Source: G963677445 sp963678275 | Lineage (GTDB): Bacteria > Bacteroidota > Ignavibacteria > Ignavibacteriales > Melioribacteraceae | DNA length: 64,000 nt | NCBI GenBank assembly: GCA_963678275.1 | Contig: OY782765.1 | Coordinates: forward strand, 992,001-1,056,000 | Reading direction: 5' to 3' | Shown: one piece after another, positions 26,732 through 35,216 of the stretch | Layout: each line of letters opens with the position of its first letter | Position numbering within the stretch: position 1 is the first letter of the stretch | Position numbers and translations under genes: made by a program | Notes under the pieces: generated by a model | Seen by the model: the letters and a program-made list of their open reading frames with translations, nothing else | What the model was told of the DNA's origin: nothing | The model's database searches: none

Positions 26732-28077
26732 TTCTTGTCCCCGAAAAGTCGGAATTTTTGAAAAATAAAATAAATCTGAACAAGTAAAATAAACAATTCG
26801 GTAAAAATTGTGCTATATGCCGCTCCTTTCAAACCGAGCAAAGAAAGTAAAATTAAATTAGCGCCAATATTAAATACCGCTGCCATCAGGCTTGAATATA
26901 GTGTCAGCTTTTCATAATGATATGAATTTAGTATTACTCCGGTAAAATTGTTAAGAAAATATAAAGGAATACCGGGAAGAAGAATTATTAAAAGTCCGGC
27001 AGAACTTCCAAAATTTTCACCAAACAAAAGCCCGACAATATTCCCTGAAAAAAAATAAAATATTACAGCCGAAATAATCGAGGTTAAGACCAAAGTCCAG
27101 ACAGTTGATTTGATTAAACTTGCCGGAGGAAATTTCTTTTCGCGGCTGTATCCGGATAGTCCGGTAAAAAGAGGAACAAGTAAAGCTCCCGATAACAGTT
27201 GAGGCATTTTGTAAATAGCGTAAGCTGCGGAATACAACCCCGCGGAACTATTATCAATTACTGTCCCTATCAGAACCACATCAATTTTATCATAAATGTT
27301 CAGAGCAAATAATCCGATTCCTATTGAAAAAGTTGAGACCATCACTCTTTTAAATTCGCCCGAAGAAAAAGCGTTCAGTTTTATCCTCAGAATATCCCTC
27401 ACAGGAAATATCATGATGGAAAGCACAAAATCTGCGATTGATGTGAATAAATAAATAAGCGAATAAATAAGCGGACTTATACCTAAAAATGAAAACAATA
27501 AAACGACCGAAAGGAGAATACTCCTGCTTATTAGTATTAGCTTCAGAGGCAGTTTATAATTATTATTTCCATAAGTATAATTGATAAAAATGCTATCTAT
27601 TCCATAAATAAATATTCCTGTTCCAAGAAAAATGAATGGCAGTAACAGTAATTCACTGTTGGCCAGAAGATAGAGAAGTGAACAAAGCAGATAAAGAGGA
27701 AATGAGGTAAGCTTATAGAAGATAATAACACTCGCGGTATTGCTGAAATTAGCGGCGATATTATCCGATTCTCTCTGGGCATATACAGGAATTCCGCCGT
27801 TGAATAAAGAATGAATAATATTCAATGTGGCGATAATTACCATTAACATCCCGAATTCGGGCACAGTCAGCGACCTTGCCAGTATTAAAAGGATGAGCAT
27901 GAGTATCCCTTTTTCAAAAATAGTTGAAAAAAGGACATACTTTCCCCTCACAAGGAAACTACTTAAAGGAAGGAATATATTTTTCAGAATTTTCGTCAAA
28001 TCACATTTTAAATTTATTATCCCCAATTTAAACGTATATTGAAATGATAAGCAAGCTGTGAAATGATATTTTTCCAT
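26728..28077 (-). CDS. Wzx-type oligosaccharide flippase (polysaccharide biosynthesis protein)
   Basis: A 449-residue polytopic membrane protein with about 12 hydrophobic segments, of the MOP/PST flippase superfamily. Characteristic features are the N-terminal EKGILMLILLILARSLTVPEFGMLMV, a central FSIGIGLFALNIYDKIDVVLIGTVIDNSSAGLYSAAYAIYKMP segment, and IPLYFLNNFTGVILNSYHYEKLT. It would flip undecaprenyl-linked glycan made by the downstream transferases. It is the first gene of the operon and overlaps the next by four bases. The first ~45 residues look unlike a flippase N-terminus, so the true start may be at an internal codon near residue 27-45. Confidence 0.85.
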   Translation of the reverse strand: MEKYHFTACLSFQYTFKLGIINLKCDLTKILKNIFLPLSSFLVRGKYVLFSTIFEKGILMLILLILARSLTVPEFGMLMVIIATLNIIHSLFNGGIPVYAQRESDNIAANFSNTASVIIFYKLTSFPLYLLCSLLYLLANSELLLLPFIFLGTGIFIYGIDSIFINYTYGNNNYKLPLKLILISRSILLSVVLLFSFLGISPLIYSLIYLFTSIADFVLSIMIFPVRDILRIKLNAFSSGEFKRVMVSTFSIGIGLFALNIYDKIDVVLIGTVIDNSSAGLYSAAYAIYKMPQLLSGALLVPLFTGLSGYSREKKFPPASLIKSTVWTLVLTSIISAVIFYFFSGNIVGLLFGENFGSSAGLLIILLPGIPLYFLNNFTGVILNSYHYEKLTLYSSLMAAVFNIGANLILLSLLGLKGAAYSTIFTELFILLVQIYFIFQKFRLFGDKN

Positions 28078-28154
28078 ACTATCCGGTATTTGCAGGATCA
28101 GATTAATATTTTATATTAATTATTCTTTTTATTCTTTAAACGCAATGCGGATTT

Positions 28155-29009
28155 ATGGAGAAAATCACTTATCTTATCGCGAATTACAATCACTCAGAAT
28201 ATATAGCTGATTGCCTACGGTCCCTTCAACAGCAGAATAACGATAACTGGCTGGCAATTATCTGTGATGACGCAAGCAGTGATAACTCCCCTGAAATTAT
28301 CAGAGAATTCGAAAACAACCAAATAAAGCTTGTACAAAATGAAAAAAACAGAGGATATATCGGCACTCTAAAAAAACTTATATCTCTTGCCGAAACTGAC
28401 CTGGTCGCCCTGCTTGATTCGGATGATACAATAACTCCTGAAACAACAGGAGTTCTTTTGTCCGCATATTCTGAAAACCCGGAATGTGGTTTCATCTATT
28501 CCAACTTTGTTTCATACGACTCTGCTATGAAAGAGGAATTGCGATATATCCGAAACAGCTACGTACCCCCGGGCAAATCGGCTGTATTTTACGGCTTTGT
28601 TTCACATATCAAGTCTTTTCGTAAATCACTCTATCTTAAAACCAGCGGCCTTGATGAGGATATTCTTTATGCTGAGGACAGGGACCTGGTATATAAAATG
28701 GAGGAAATTACCGGGCTGAAGTTCATCGACAGAAACCTTTATAAACACAGAATACTGCGGGGAGGACAATCAACAGATTATGAAAAAAGGAAAAGGGGAT
28801 TTAAAAACCATGCCCGCGCAATCTTAAATGCCGCGAAAAGAAGAAAATTTAAAGGATTTGATAAAATGATCTATCGACTGTTCGCGGCGGGAATATCTTT
28901 TAACGGCAGTAATAATTTGTTTATCTTATATACCGGTAAATTACTTATTAAGTCGATTCGTATTTTTTGTGAATATGCAAATCCTTCCTGCGGAAGAATA
29001 AAAAATTAG
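28155..29009 (+). CDS. Glycosyltransferase family 2 protein
   Basis: A 284-residue GT-A fold inverting transferase: N-terminal YLIANYNHSEYIADCLRSLQ, the nucleotide-binding ICDDASSDNSPEIIREFE, and the metal-binding DXD-type motif LLDSDDTITPE near residue 93. A later AEDRDLVYKM region resembles the catalytic ED box. It is transcribed away from the flippase operon across a 77-base gap and its stop overlaps that of the kinase gene by four bases. It probably belongs to the same surface-glycan pathway. Confidence 0.88.
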   Translation: MEKITYLIANYNHSEYIADCLRSLQQQNNDNWLAIICDDASSDNSPEIIREFENNQIKLVQNEKNRGYIGTLKKLISLAETDLVALLDSDDTITPETTGVLLSAYSENPECGFIYSNFVSYDSAMKEELRYIRNSYVPPGKSAVFYGFVSHIKSFRKSLYLKTSGLDEDILYAEDRDLVYKMEEITGLKFIDRNLYKHRILRGGQSTDYEKRKRGFKNHARAILNAAKRRKFKGFDKMIYRLFAAGISFNGSNNLFILYTGKLLIKSIRIFCEYANPSCGRIKN

Positions 29010-31069
29010 CTTTTATTTCTTTTTAAAGATGCTGAACGAAGTAATTTTTGCAGTTTTTTCTTATCAAAAGGTTTAACAATATAATCGTTGAATCCCATTC
29101 CCAAAAGTTTTTCCTCATCGCCTGACCTGTCCACCGAGGTCATTGCTATTTTGGTGATGTTTTCTGTATAGCCCATACCACATAACAAACTTAACAGTTT
29201 CTCACCACCCAGGCCTGTCCTGCTATCGACATCAATCAGCATGATATCATAATTTTTTTTCCTGACCATCTCAATAGCATGTTTAACCGAAGAAGTATCA
29301 TCCATTTCATATTTGCCATCAAGAATAATTTTAATATACTCCCTGCTTGTATAATCATTATCAAAAATAAGAATATTTCCTTTTGTTGTATCTCCTTCAA
29401 TAATTCCGGAAAGCTTCAGATTTTTAATTCCGGTTATTAGTTTTTTTGTATCCAGTTCCTGAATATCTTCTGTCACCGGCATGATTACATTAAAAACCGA
29501 ACCTTTTCCCGGCACACTATCCACCGTCATCATACCACCCATAAACTCAATAAATTTCTGACTAAGTGAAAGCCCCAGTCCGGTTCCCTCATAATCGCGG
29601 CTCATCCCTTCGCTGCCCTGCCTGAAGTCTGAAAAAATCAATTCAAGTCTTTCACGCTCAATTCCTATACCGGTATCAATGATTTTTATATTTGCCCATG
29701 ATGTTTCATCTTCAATAAGCTCGGTTTTGATCTCAATATGCCCTTTATCGGTATATTTAATGGCATTGCTTATAAGATTATCGATTACATTTTTAAACAT
29801 TCTGCAATCGATATTCAGCCTTATTTCCTGATCGGAAAAATTTTTGATAAGAGTGATATTTTTTTCTGTTGCCGCTTCGGTTTGTTCACTGATGGATTTT
29901 TCCAGCAACTCCCTGATATCCCGGGTTTGCCTGTTAAGTGTCACTTTTCCATGTTCTATCGCTGAAATATCCAGAATCAGATTCAATGTTCTTAAAAGCC
30001 TTTCTCCCCCTTTGTGTATAATTGAAGCCATATTCCTGTATTCTTCCTGTTCTATTTCTTCCTTCATAAATTCAGCGAAGCCCATAATACCTATAAGAGG
30101 TGTTCTTAATTCATGATTCATATTTGAGAGAAAATTTGATTTTACCCTGTTCATCTCCTCCGCTCTCTCTTTTGCCACCCTTAACTTTTCTTCAACCAAC
30201 TTTCTTTCGGTAATATCTCTGATTACTCCCTGCAAGAGCAATTGCCCTTCAACCAGAATGGTTTTCGCCGAAACTTCAACCGGAATATGTTTCCCATGAC
30301 GGTTTATAATTATGTTTTGAAATACGAGATTTGGTTTGCCGCCAAAACTCATCAGATCTTCTGCCACATCAACGTTCTTTTCTATATTTTCCGGCTTATT
30401 TATGAATATTTCATCTTGCTCCATCCCTATCAATTCACCTTCTGATATTCCAAAAAGATGATAAGCCGCAGGGTTTGCGTCAACAACAATGCCCGAATCA
30501 ACATCTATAAGTAATATCGCGTCCGGAGCGTCTTCAAATAATGTCTTATATCTCGCTTCACTCTCTTTCAGAGCCGCGTAATATTTATTAATTTCATAAA
30601 CCTTTTCTTCGAGCTGATTTGTTCTTTCCGATACTTTTTTTTCAAGCTGTTTATTTAATTTGACTATTTGTTTCTGATAATTCTTTAATCTCAGTTGGGT
30701 TCTTATCCTTGATAAAGCTTCCTCATTCTGAACAGGTTTTGTTATATAATCGACAGCGCCATATTCAAAACCTTTAACTTTGCTTTCCGTATCATTTAGG
30801 GCGCTCATAAAAATTATTGGTATATCCGAGGTTTCCGGGTCTGCTTTTAATAGTCGGCAAACTTCAAAGCCGTTAATCTCAGGCATCATTATGTCCAGCA
30901 GAATCAGATCAGGCCTGTTCTCCCTGGTTATCTCTAAGGCCACATCACCATCTTCAGCCGCGAGCACCTCATAGTGTTCCTGAAGAAGGTTGAATAAAAG
31001 GCTAAGATTTTCAGGTTTATCATCCACAATCAGTATTTTGTTTTCATATTCTGTTATCAGCTCATTCAT
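29006..31069 (-). CDS. Cytoplasmic hybrid sensor kinase: REC-coiled coil-PAS-HisKA-HATPase-REC
   Basis: A 687-residue protein with no membrane segment. Domains: receiver (about 10-130, phosphoacceptor D59 in LILLDIMMP), a long coiled coil (135-180), PAS (about 170-295), HisKA with H319 in SNMNHELRTPL, HATPase_c (about 425-540: N box NVIDNLISNAIKY, G1 DTGIGIE, G2 GTGLGLSLS), and a C-terminal receiver (about 570-685, Asp in IMLIDVD). The N-terminal receiver makes it an input-controlled kinase that is probably phosphorylated by the membrane hybrid kinase encoded just upstream, whose gene overlaps by eight bases. No DNA-binding output domain is seen. AAAGGAGA precedes the ATG. Confidence 0.92.
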   Translation of the reverse strand: MNELITEYENKILIVDDKPENLSLLFNLLQEHYEVLAAEDGDVALEITRENRPDLILLDIMMPEINGFEVCRLLKADPETSDIPIIFMSALNDTESKVKGFEYGAVDYITKPVQNEEALSRIRTQLRLKNYQKQIVKLNKQLEKKVSERTNQLEEKVYEINKYYAALKESEARYKTLFEDAPDAILLIDVDSGIVVDANPAAYHLFGISEGELIGMEQDEIFINKPENIEKNVDVAEDLMSFGGKPNLVFQNIIINRHGKHIPVEVSAKTILVEGQLLLQGVIRDITERKLVEEKLRVAKERAEEMNRVKSNFLSNMNHELRTPLIGIMGFAEFMKEEIEQEEYRNMASIIHKGGERLLRTLNLILDISAIEHGKVTLNRQTRDIRELLEKSISEQTEAATEKNITLIKNFSDQEIRLNIDCRMFKNVIDNLISNAIKYTDKGHIEIKTELIEDETSWANIKIIDTGIGIERERLELIFSDFRQGSEGMSRDYEGTGLGLSLSQKFIEFMGGMMTVDSVPGKGSVFNVIMPVTEDIQELDTKKLITGIKNLKLSGIIEGDTTKGNILIFDNDYTSREYIKIILDGKYEMDDTSSVKHAIEMVRKKNYDIMLIDVDSRTGLGGEKLLSLLCGMGYTENITKIAMTSVDRSGDEEKLLGMGFNDYIVKPFDKKKLQKLLRSASLKRNKS

Positions 31070-34000
31070 TTTGTTCTCCTTTCAAAATACTGTAAATGAG
31101 TTTGCTCTCAAATGAGTTCGCGAGAGTTCTCATTCTTTCAACAAATTTTGCCAAATCAGGCTCTTCGCTTTCCAGTTTGTTTAAAGTTTTATGAAAACGG
31201 CTGTAATTTCTTTTCTTTATCAGCTCTTTAAGGATTTTTCTGTTTTCTTCCGATGGAAGGGCATAATCCTCAATTTTATCTTCAATGGCCTCCTGATTTT
31301 CATAAGTCCATTCAATATTGAGTATTTTTTTTATTTCCCGGAATAAAGTATCCTTCTGCACAGGTTTCATTAAAAACTTTCTGATTCCATAGGCGGCAAA
31401 CCTTCCTGTTTCAATTTCGGGAGGGGATGCGGATATAAGAATGACAGGAATATTTTTTTTCATCCCGATATTAATTTTTTCTGAAGCTTCCAGACCACTC
31501 ATCTCAGGCATTATCTGATCCATAAGAATTAAATCGGTTTTATTCTCATCCACTTTTTTAACTGATTCCGAACCACCCTCAGCATATTGCACTTTTATTG
31601 CCACCGACTCAAGCATCCGGCCCAGCACCTTTCTGTTCGATATGTTGTCATCTACAACCATGACATTTAATTCAGGTCCTTTATAACCAATAATTTTATT
31701 TATCCCCGCTTCATTTACAGCTTTTTTTGATAAACTCCCCTCCCTGGCTTTAATTTCGAACCAAAACAGGCTTCCTTCATTAACTTTACTTTCAACCTTA
31801 AGTTCCCCCCCCATTAATTTAACAAGACTTTTACTTATTGACAATCCCAGACCTGTGCCTTCACTTTTATTATAATGATCATCAATCTGAATAAATGGCT
31901 GAAAGATAGTCTCAATTTTATTTTCAGGAATTCCTTTTCCGGTATCTGAAACTTCTACTCTTAAGGTCTCCTCTTTATAACTGATATTCATCTCGACGCT
32001 GCCGGACTCGGTAAATTTCACACTGTTATTAAGCAGGTTCAATAAAATCTGTTTCATCCTCTTCTCATCCATGAGCACACTGACCGGAAGAATGCTGAGA
32101 AAGTTTATGGAAAGAATCAGATTTTTTTCTTTCGCTTTTAGTTGAATGATTTTGAATATTTCCTCAAAAAACTCATCCAGATAAACATTGCTGATATTGA
32201 GTTTTAATTGATTGGCTTCAATTTTTGAGATATCAAGAATATCTGTGATGATATTCATAAGATGTTTTCCGCTTGCCTGAATAATTGAAGCGGCATCGAT
32301 TGAAGCTTTATCAAGTTTCCTGTTGCCAAGTAAAATCTGGGCATACCCCAAAATGCTGTTTAGAGGGGTTCGAATTTCATGATTCATATTCGCGAGAAAT
32401 TTGCTTTTAGCTATATCAGCCATCTCCGCGCGGTTCTTTGCCTGAATTAAGTCATTTTCAATTTTTTTCCTTCCGGTAATATCATAAGCTATCTGGAATC
32501 GTACCTTCCTGCCGTCAATCCATGGAATTGCCCTGTCATGCATTTCATACCATTTACCATTTGCCCGATCATTAAATTCCCATATAATTTCATCCTTAGG
32601 TTTTCCGGCTGACTGAAAGAGCTGATCATTCGTACAAAATTCACAGACCTGGTTTCTTCCCCCGTACATCACTTCATAACATGTTCTTCCTGTAATTTTA
32701 CCATATTCATTTTCGGCGAATTTATTAATAAATAAGATTTTATGATTCTCGGGATCACAAACGTAAATAAACGCGTTTATTGAATCGAGTACTTTAATAA
32801 ATCTTTCATGCGACAGTCTGTAAGCCTGTTCCGCCTCTTTTTCCACACTAATATCCCGAATCAAAGTTACCGGCGACCCGTCAGATATTCTGGTCAATCG
32901 CGCTTCATAATGTTTTTGAATGCTATCCTGTTCAATGCTATATTCAAAAATCTGCATTTCCGAACTATCAATACATTTTTTTCTGCTCCGCACAAATTTA
33001 TCAGCTATGTCGCTTTCAAATATTTCCTCAGCATTTTTATTAAGAAATACATTTTTAAGTCTGATTATATTATCAGTATCACCCGAATACACATCGGTAT
33101 ATATTCCTTTTTCATTTTCAATCATCAAAAGATCAGGAATTGAATTCAGTATTGCTCTCTGTCTTTCCTCAACGCTTCTTATTTTTGCGGCATTTCTCTT
33201 ACGGTTCCTTAAAATATTCAGGAATAATAATATGAGAAGAATTATAATAATCAAAAATCCTCCCCCGATAATCATGGTTGATTTTTGGATATTATAAAAT
33301 ATACTGTGTCTTTGAATAGTAAACATTATCGCGTATTTATTCTGAAAAATTTTCAGGGGATAATATGCTGAAACCACACTTGTCGATTTATTTCCTTCAA
33401 TTAGTTCATGCTCAATTTTCCCCTCATAACCTCTCGCTATCGCATTTATCAACTGGCTCTTATTTGATAAATAAAAATCTTGAGGACTTATTTCTCCATG
33501 GATATCTTTCAGACTGACAATTTTGGAATTGTCATCAAGTAAAATATAGTACGCGTCTTTTCCAATATAATAGTCTCTGAACTGAGAGTTTACATAATTT
33601 TCAATATCCAATAAAACCTCAACGACAAAAAGCAGATTGCCGTAACTATCCTTTACAGGCTGAATAAAAAAACTATTTTTACCATAACCGTAATAAGCTT
33701 TTTCCGGCATCTCCCGGCCATTTTTTACCCGCGGAGAAAAATTAAAATAATTTTTTGCATCCCTCTTTATTGTTCGCTCTACTTCACCGTTAAAAATTTT
33801 TATACTTTTTATAAGTTCCTGATTTTTAGAATAAAATCTCCTCATTTTTGCCCGTGATCTTACTGCCAGCCTGCTGTCATTTTCTGAAAGAACCATATCA
33901 TCATTAAAATCCATTGCCAGAATTTTTAATGATTCTTCAAACTTCAGAATATTATTTGCTATCCCCTGCCCGCAAAGACGTGTTTGCACAAGAATTCTGT

Positions 34001-34130
34001 CTGATGATTCTTCAAGCTGATAAAAATGCAGCTCCGCGTATTCACGCCCAATGATAATGGTAGCAATTATAATCAGAGTAAGAATTAAGATGCTAAGATG
34101 ATAATCATATTTTTTCCAGATCGAATACAC
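31062..34130 (-). CDS. Membrane hybrid histidine kinase: dCache-PAS-PAS-HisKA-HATPase-REC
   Basis: A 1022-residue sensor kinase. Two membrane segments (about 14-33 and 285-306) bracket a periplasmic dCache-type sensor. Then come two PAS domains; the second has CYEVMYGGRNQVCEFC, a cysteine pattern repeatedly seen in PAS proteins and possibly a metal or redox site. HisKA has the phospho-accepting His near 584 in LANMNHEIRTPL; HATPase_c follows (N box ILLNLLNNSVKF, DTGKGIP, GTGLGLSIS), then a receiver with Asp in LILMDQIMP and a ~75-residue helical tail. The GTG at 34130 (with GGAGAG six bases upstream) is a better start than the TTG at 34133. It overlaps the Cache lipoprotein gene by 26 bases. 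Confidence 0.9.
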   Translation of the reverse strand: MYSIWKKYDYHLSILILTLIIIATIIIGREYAELHFYQLEESSDRILVQTRLCGQGIANNILKFEESLKILAMDFNDDMVLSENDSRLAVRSRAKMRRFYSKNQELIKSIKIFNGEVERTIKRDAKNYFNFSPRVKNGREMPEKAYYGYGKNSFFIQPVKDSYGNLLFVVEVLLDIENYVNSQFRDYYIGKDAYYILLDDNSKIVSLKDIHGEISPQDFYLSNKSQLINAIARGYEGKIEHELIEGNKSTSVVSAYYPLKIFQNKYAIMFTIQRHSIFYNIQKSTMIIGGGFLIIIILLILLFLNILRNRKRNAAKIRSVEERQRAILNSIPDLLMIENEKGIYTDVYSGDTDNIIRLKNVFLNKNAEEIFESDIADKFVRSRKKCIDSSEMQIFEYSIEQDSIQKHYEARLTRISDGSPVTLIRDISVEKEAEQAYRLSHERFIKVLDSINAFIYVCDPENHKILFINKFAENEYGKITGRTCYEVMYGGRNQVCEFCTNDQLFQSAGKPKDEIIWEFNDRANGKWYEMHDRAIPWIDGRKVRFQIAYDITGRKKIENDLIQAKNRAEMADIAKSKFLANMNHEIRTPLNSILGYAQILLGNRKLDKASIDAASIIQASGKHLMNIITDILDISKIEANQLKLNISNVYLDEFFEEIFKIIQLKAKEKNLILSINFLSILPVSVLMDEKRMKQILLNLLNNSVKFTESGSVEMNISYKEETLRVEVSDTGKGIPENKIETIFQPFIQIDDHYNKSEGTGLGLSISKSLVKLMGGELKVESKVNEGSLFWFEIKAREGSLSKKAVNEAGINKIIGYKGPELNVMVVDDNISNRKVLGRMLESVAIKVQYAEGGSESVKKVDENKTDLILMDQIMPEMSGLEASEKINIGMKKNIPVILISASPPEIETGRFAAYGIRKFLMKPVQKDTLFREIKKILNIEWTYENQEAIEDKIEDYALPSEENRKILKELIKKRNYSRFHKTLNKLESEEPDLAKFVERMRTLANSFESKLIYSILKGEQNE

Positions 34131-35115
34131 CAATAACTCTCCATTTAAGGTCTGGTATCATTTCAATTATTATCAACAGATCGGTATCACCAGATTTTAC
34201 TAACCTGTACTCATCACTTTTCAGGTAAAGGGCCTTAACAGCCTCTCTTAAATCTTCCCTGCTGCTTAATAAAATATTGTAAGAATCTCTTCTGAATGTA
34301 TCGAGATTAATAGTTTCAAGATATTTATGATCCCTGAGAGGGGGCATTGAAAAAAGCTGGATAAGATACTCAGACGCCGTTATTATAACTCCTTTCTTAT
34401 CGGCTATTAAGATATCTTCAATTTGATGGACATATTTTTCAGTGATGGTATTTATTGTTATGTCAATACCGGCCACACCCTCAAGGTTATTTTTGACATA
34501 AACCGGTGATATAGATGAAACAAGCCAGCCTCTTCCGGCCGGATCAATATATGGTTCATCAATCCATACAGTATTCCGTCCAGGATTATGTTTTTTATCC
34601 GCGAGATAATAAAAATTGAACTCGCGCAAATCCAATCCCGGGTCAAGCTGATTAAGCACATCAAAATATGGATATATTCTGCATAATGAATGACGCTCAT
34701 TATAATATACCTGAACTATCTCCGGATACTTTTTTGATATTTTTATGAATTTTTCTTCGGCTGGTTCGGTCAGATATACAATATTTTTGAGCTTTTCATC
34801 TGGTTTGTTCCTGTTGGATAAATAGGTCGCGCTTTTACCATCATTAACAGGTTTATAAAAAACCCCCGAAAACGATAGTTCATATTTTGTTTTATCAACA
34901 TTTGAGATAGCGCTTTTTCTGTTCAGATATAATTCTGTAATTTCTGACGCGAGCTCTCCGGTTTCCTCTTTTATTCTTGAAAAGTCATTGCCTATTCTTT
35001 CAACTATATCCCTCAGATCTTTTCGATGTTTCGTTACCTCTTCCTCAATTTTTTTGCTTTCTCCGCATGAGATCAATATCAGCGCAAACAGAAGTATTAT
35101 TTTAGGTATTTTCAT
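34105..35115 (-). CDS. Cache-domain lipoprotein (stand-alone extracytoplasmic sensor)
   Basis: A 336-residue protein with a lipoprotein signal, LILISCGES with lipidated C17. A short coiled coil (about 20-70) is followed by a double Cache/PDC-like sensor fold: VYYNERHSLCRIYPY, then WIDEPYIDPAGRGWLVSSISPVYVKNNLEGVAGIDITINTI, which is the classic dCache signature (WxxPYxD...SP V/I Y...G V A G I D I). There is no kinase, HAMP or methyl-accepting domain. It would sit on the periplasmic side and bind a small ligand. Its 3' end overlaps the hybrid kinase gene, so it is made with the kinase, and probably acts as its ligand-binding co-sensor. Confidence 0.85.
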   Translation of the reverse strand: MKIPKIILLFALILISCGESKKIEEEVTKHRKDLRDIVERIGNDFSRIKEETGELASEITELYLNRKSAISNVDKTKYELSFSGVFYKPVNDGKSATYLSNRNKPDEKLKNIVYLTEPAEEKFIKISKKYPEIVQVYYNERHSLCRIYPYFDVLNQLDPGLDLREFNFYYLADKKHNPGRNTVWIDEPYIDPAGRGWLVSSISPVYVKNNLEGVAGIDITINTITEKYVHQIEDILIADKKGVIITASEYLIQLFSMPPLRDHKYLETINLDTFRRDSYNILLSSREDLREAVKALYLKSDEYRLVKSGDTDLLIIIEMIPDLKWRVIGVFDLEKI

Positions 35116-35216
35116 TTATTGTCAGACTGCCTGTTAATAAATTACAATACATATTATCGGAATATTTTGGCCAAACTTAAACCTGAAGAGGATTTACACT
35201 TAAGAGAAGGAAGTAT

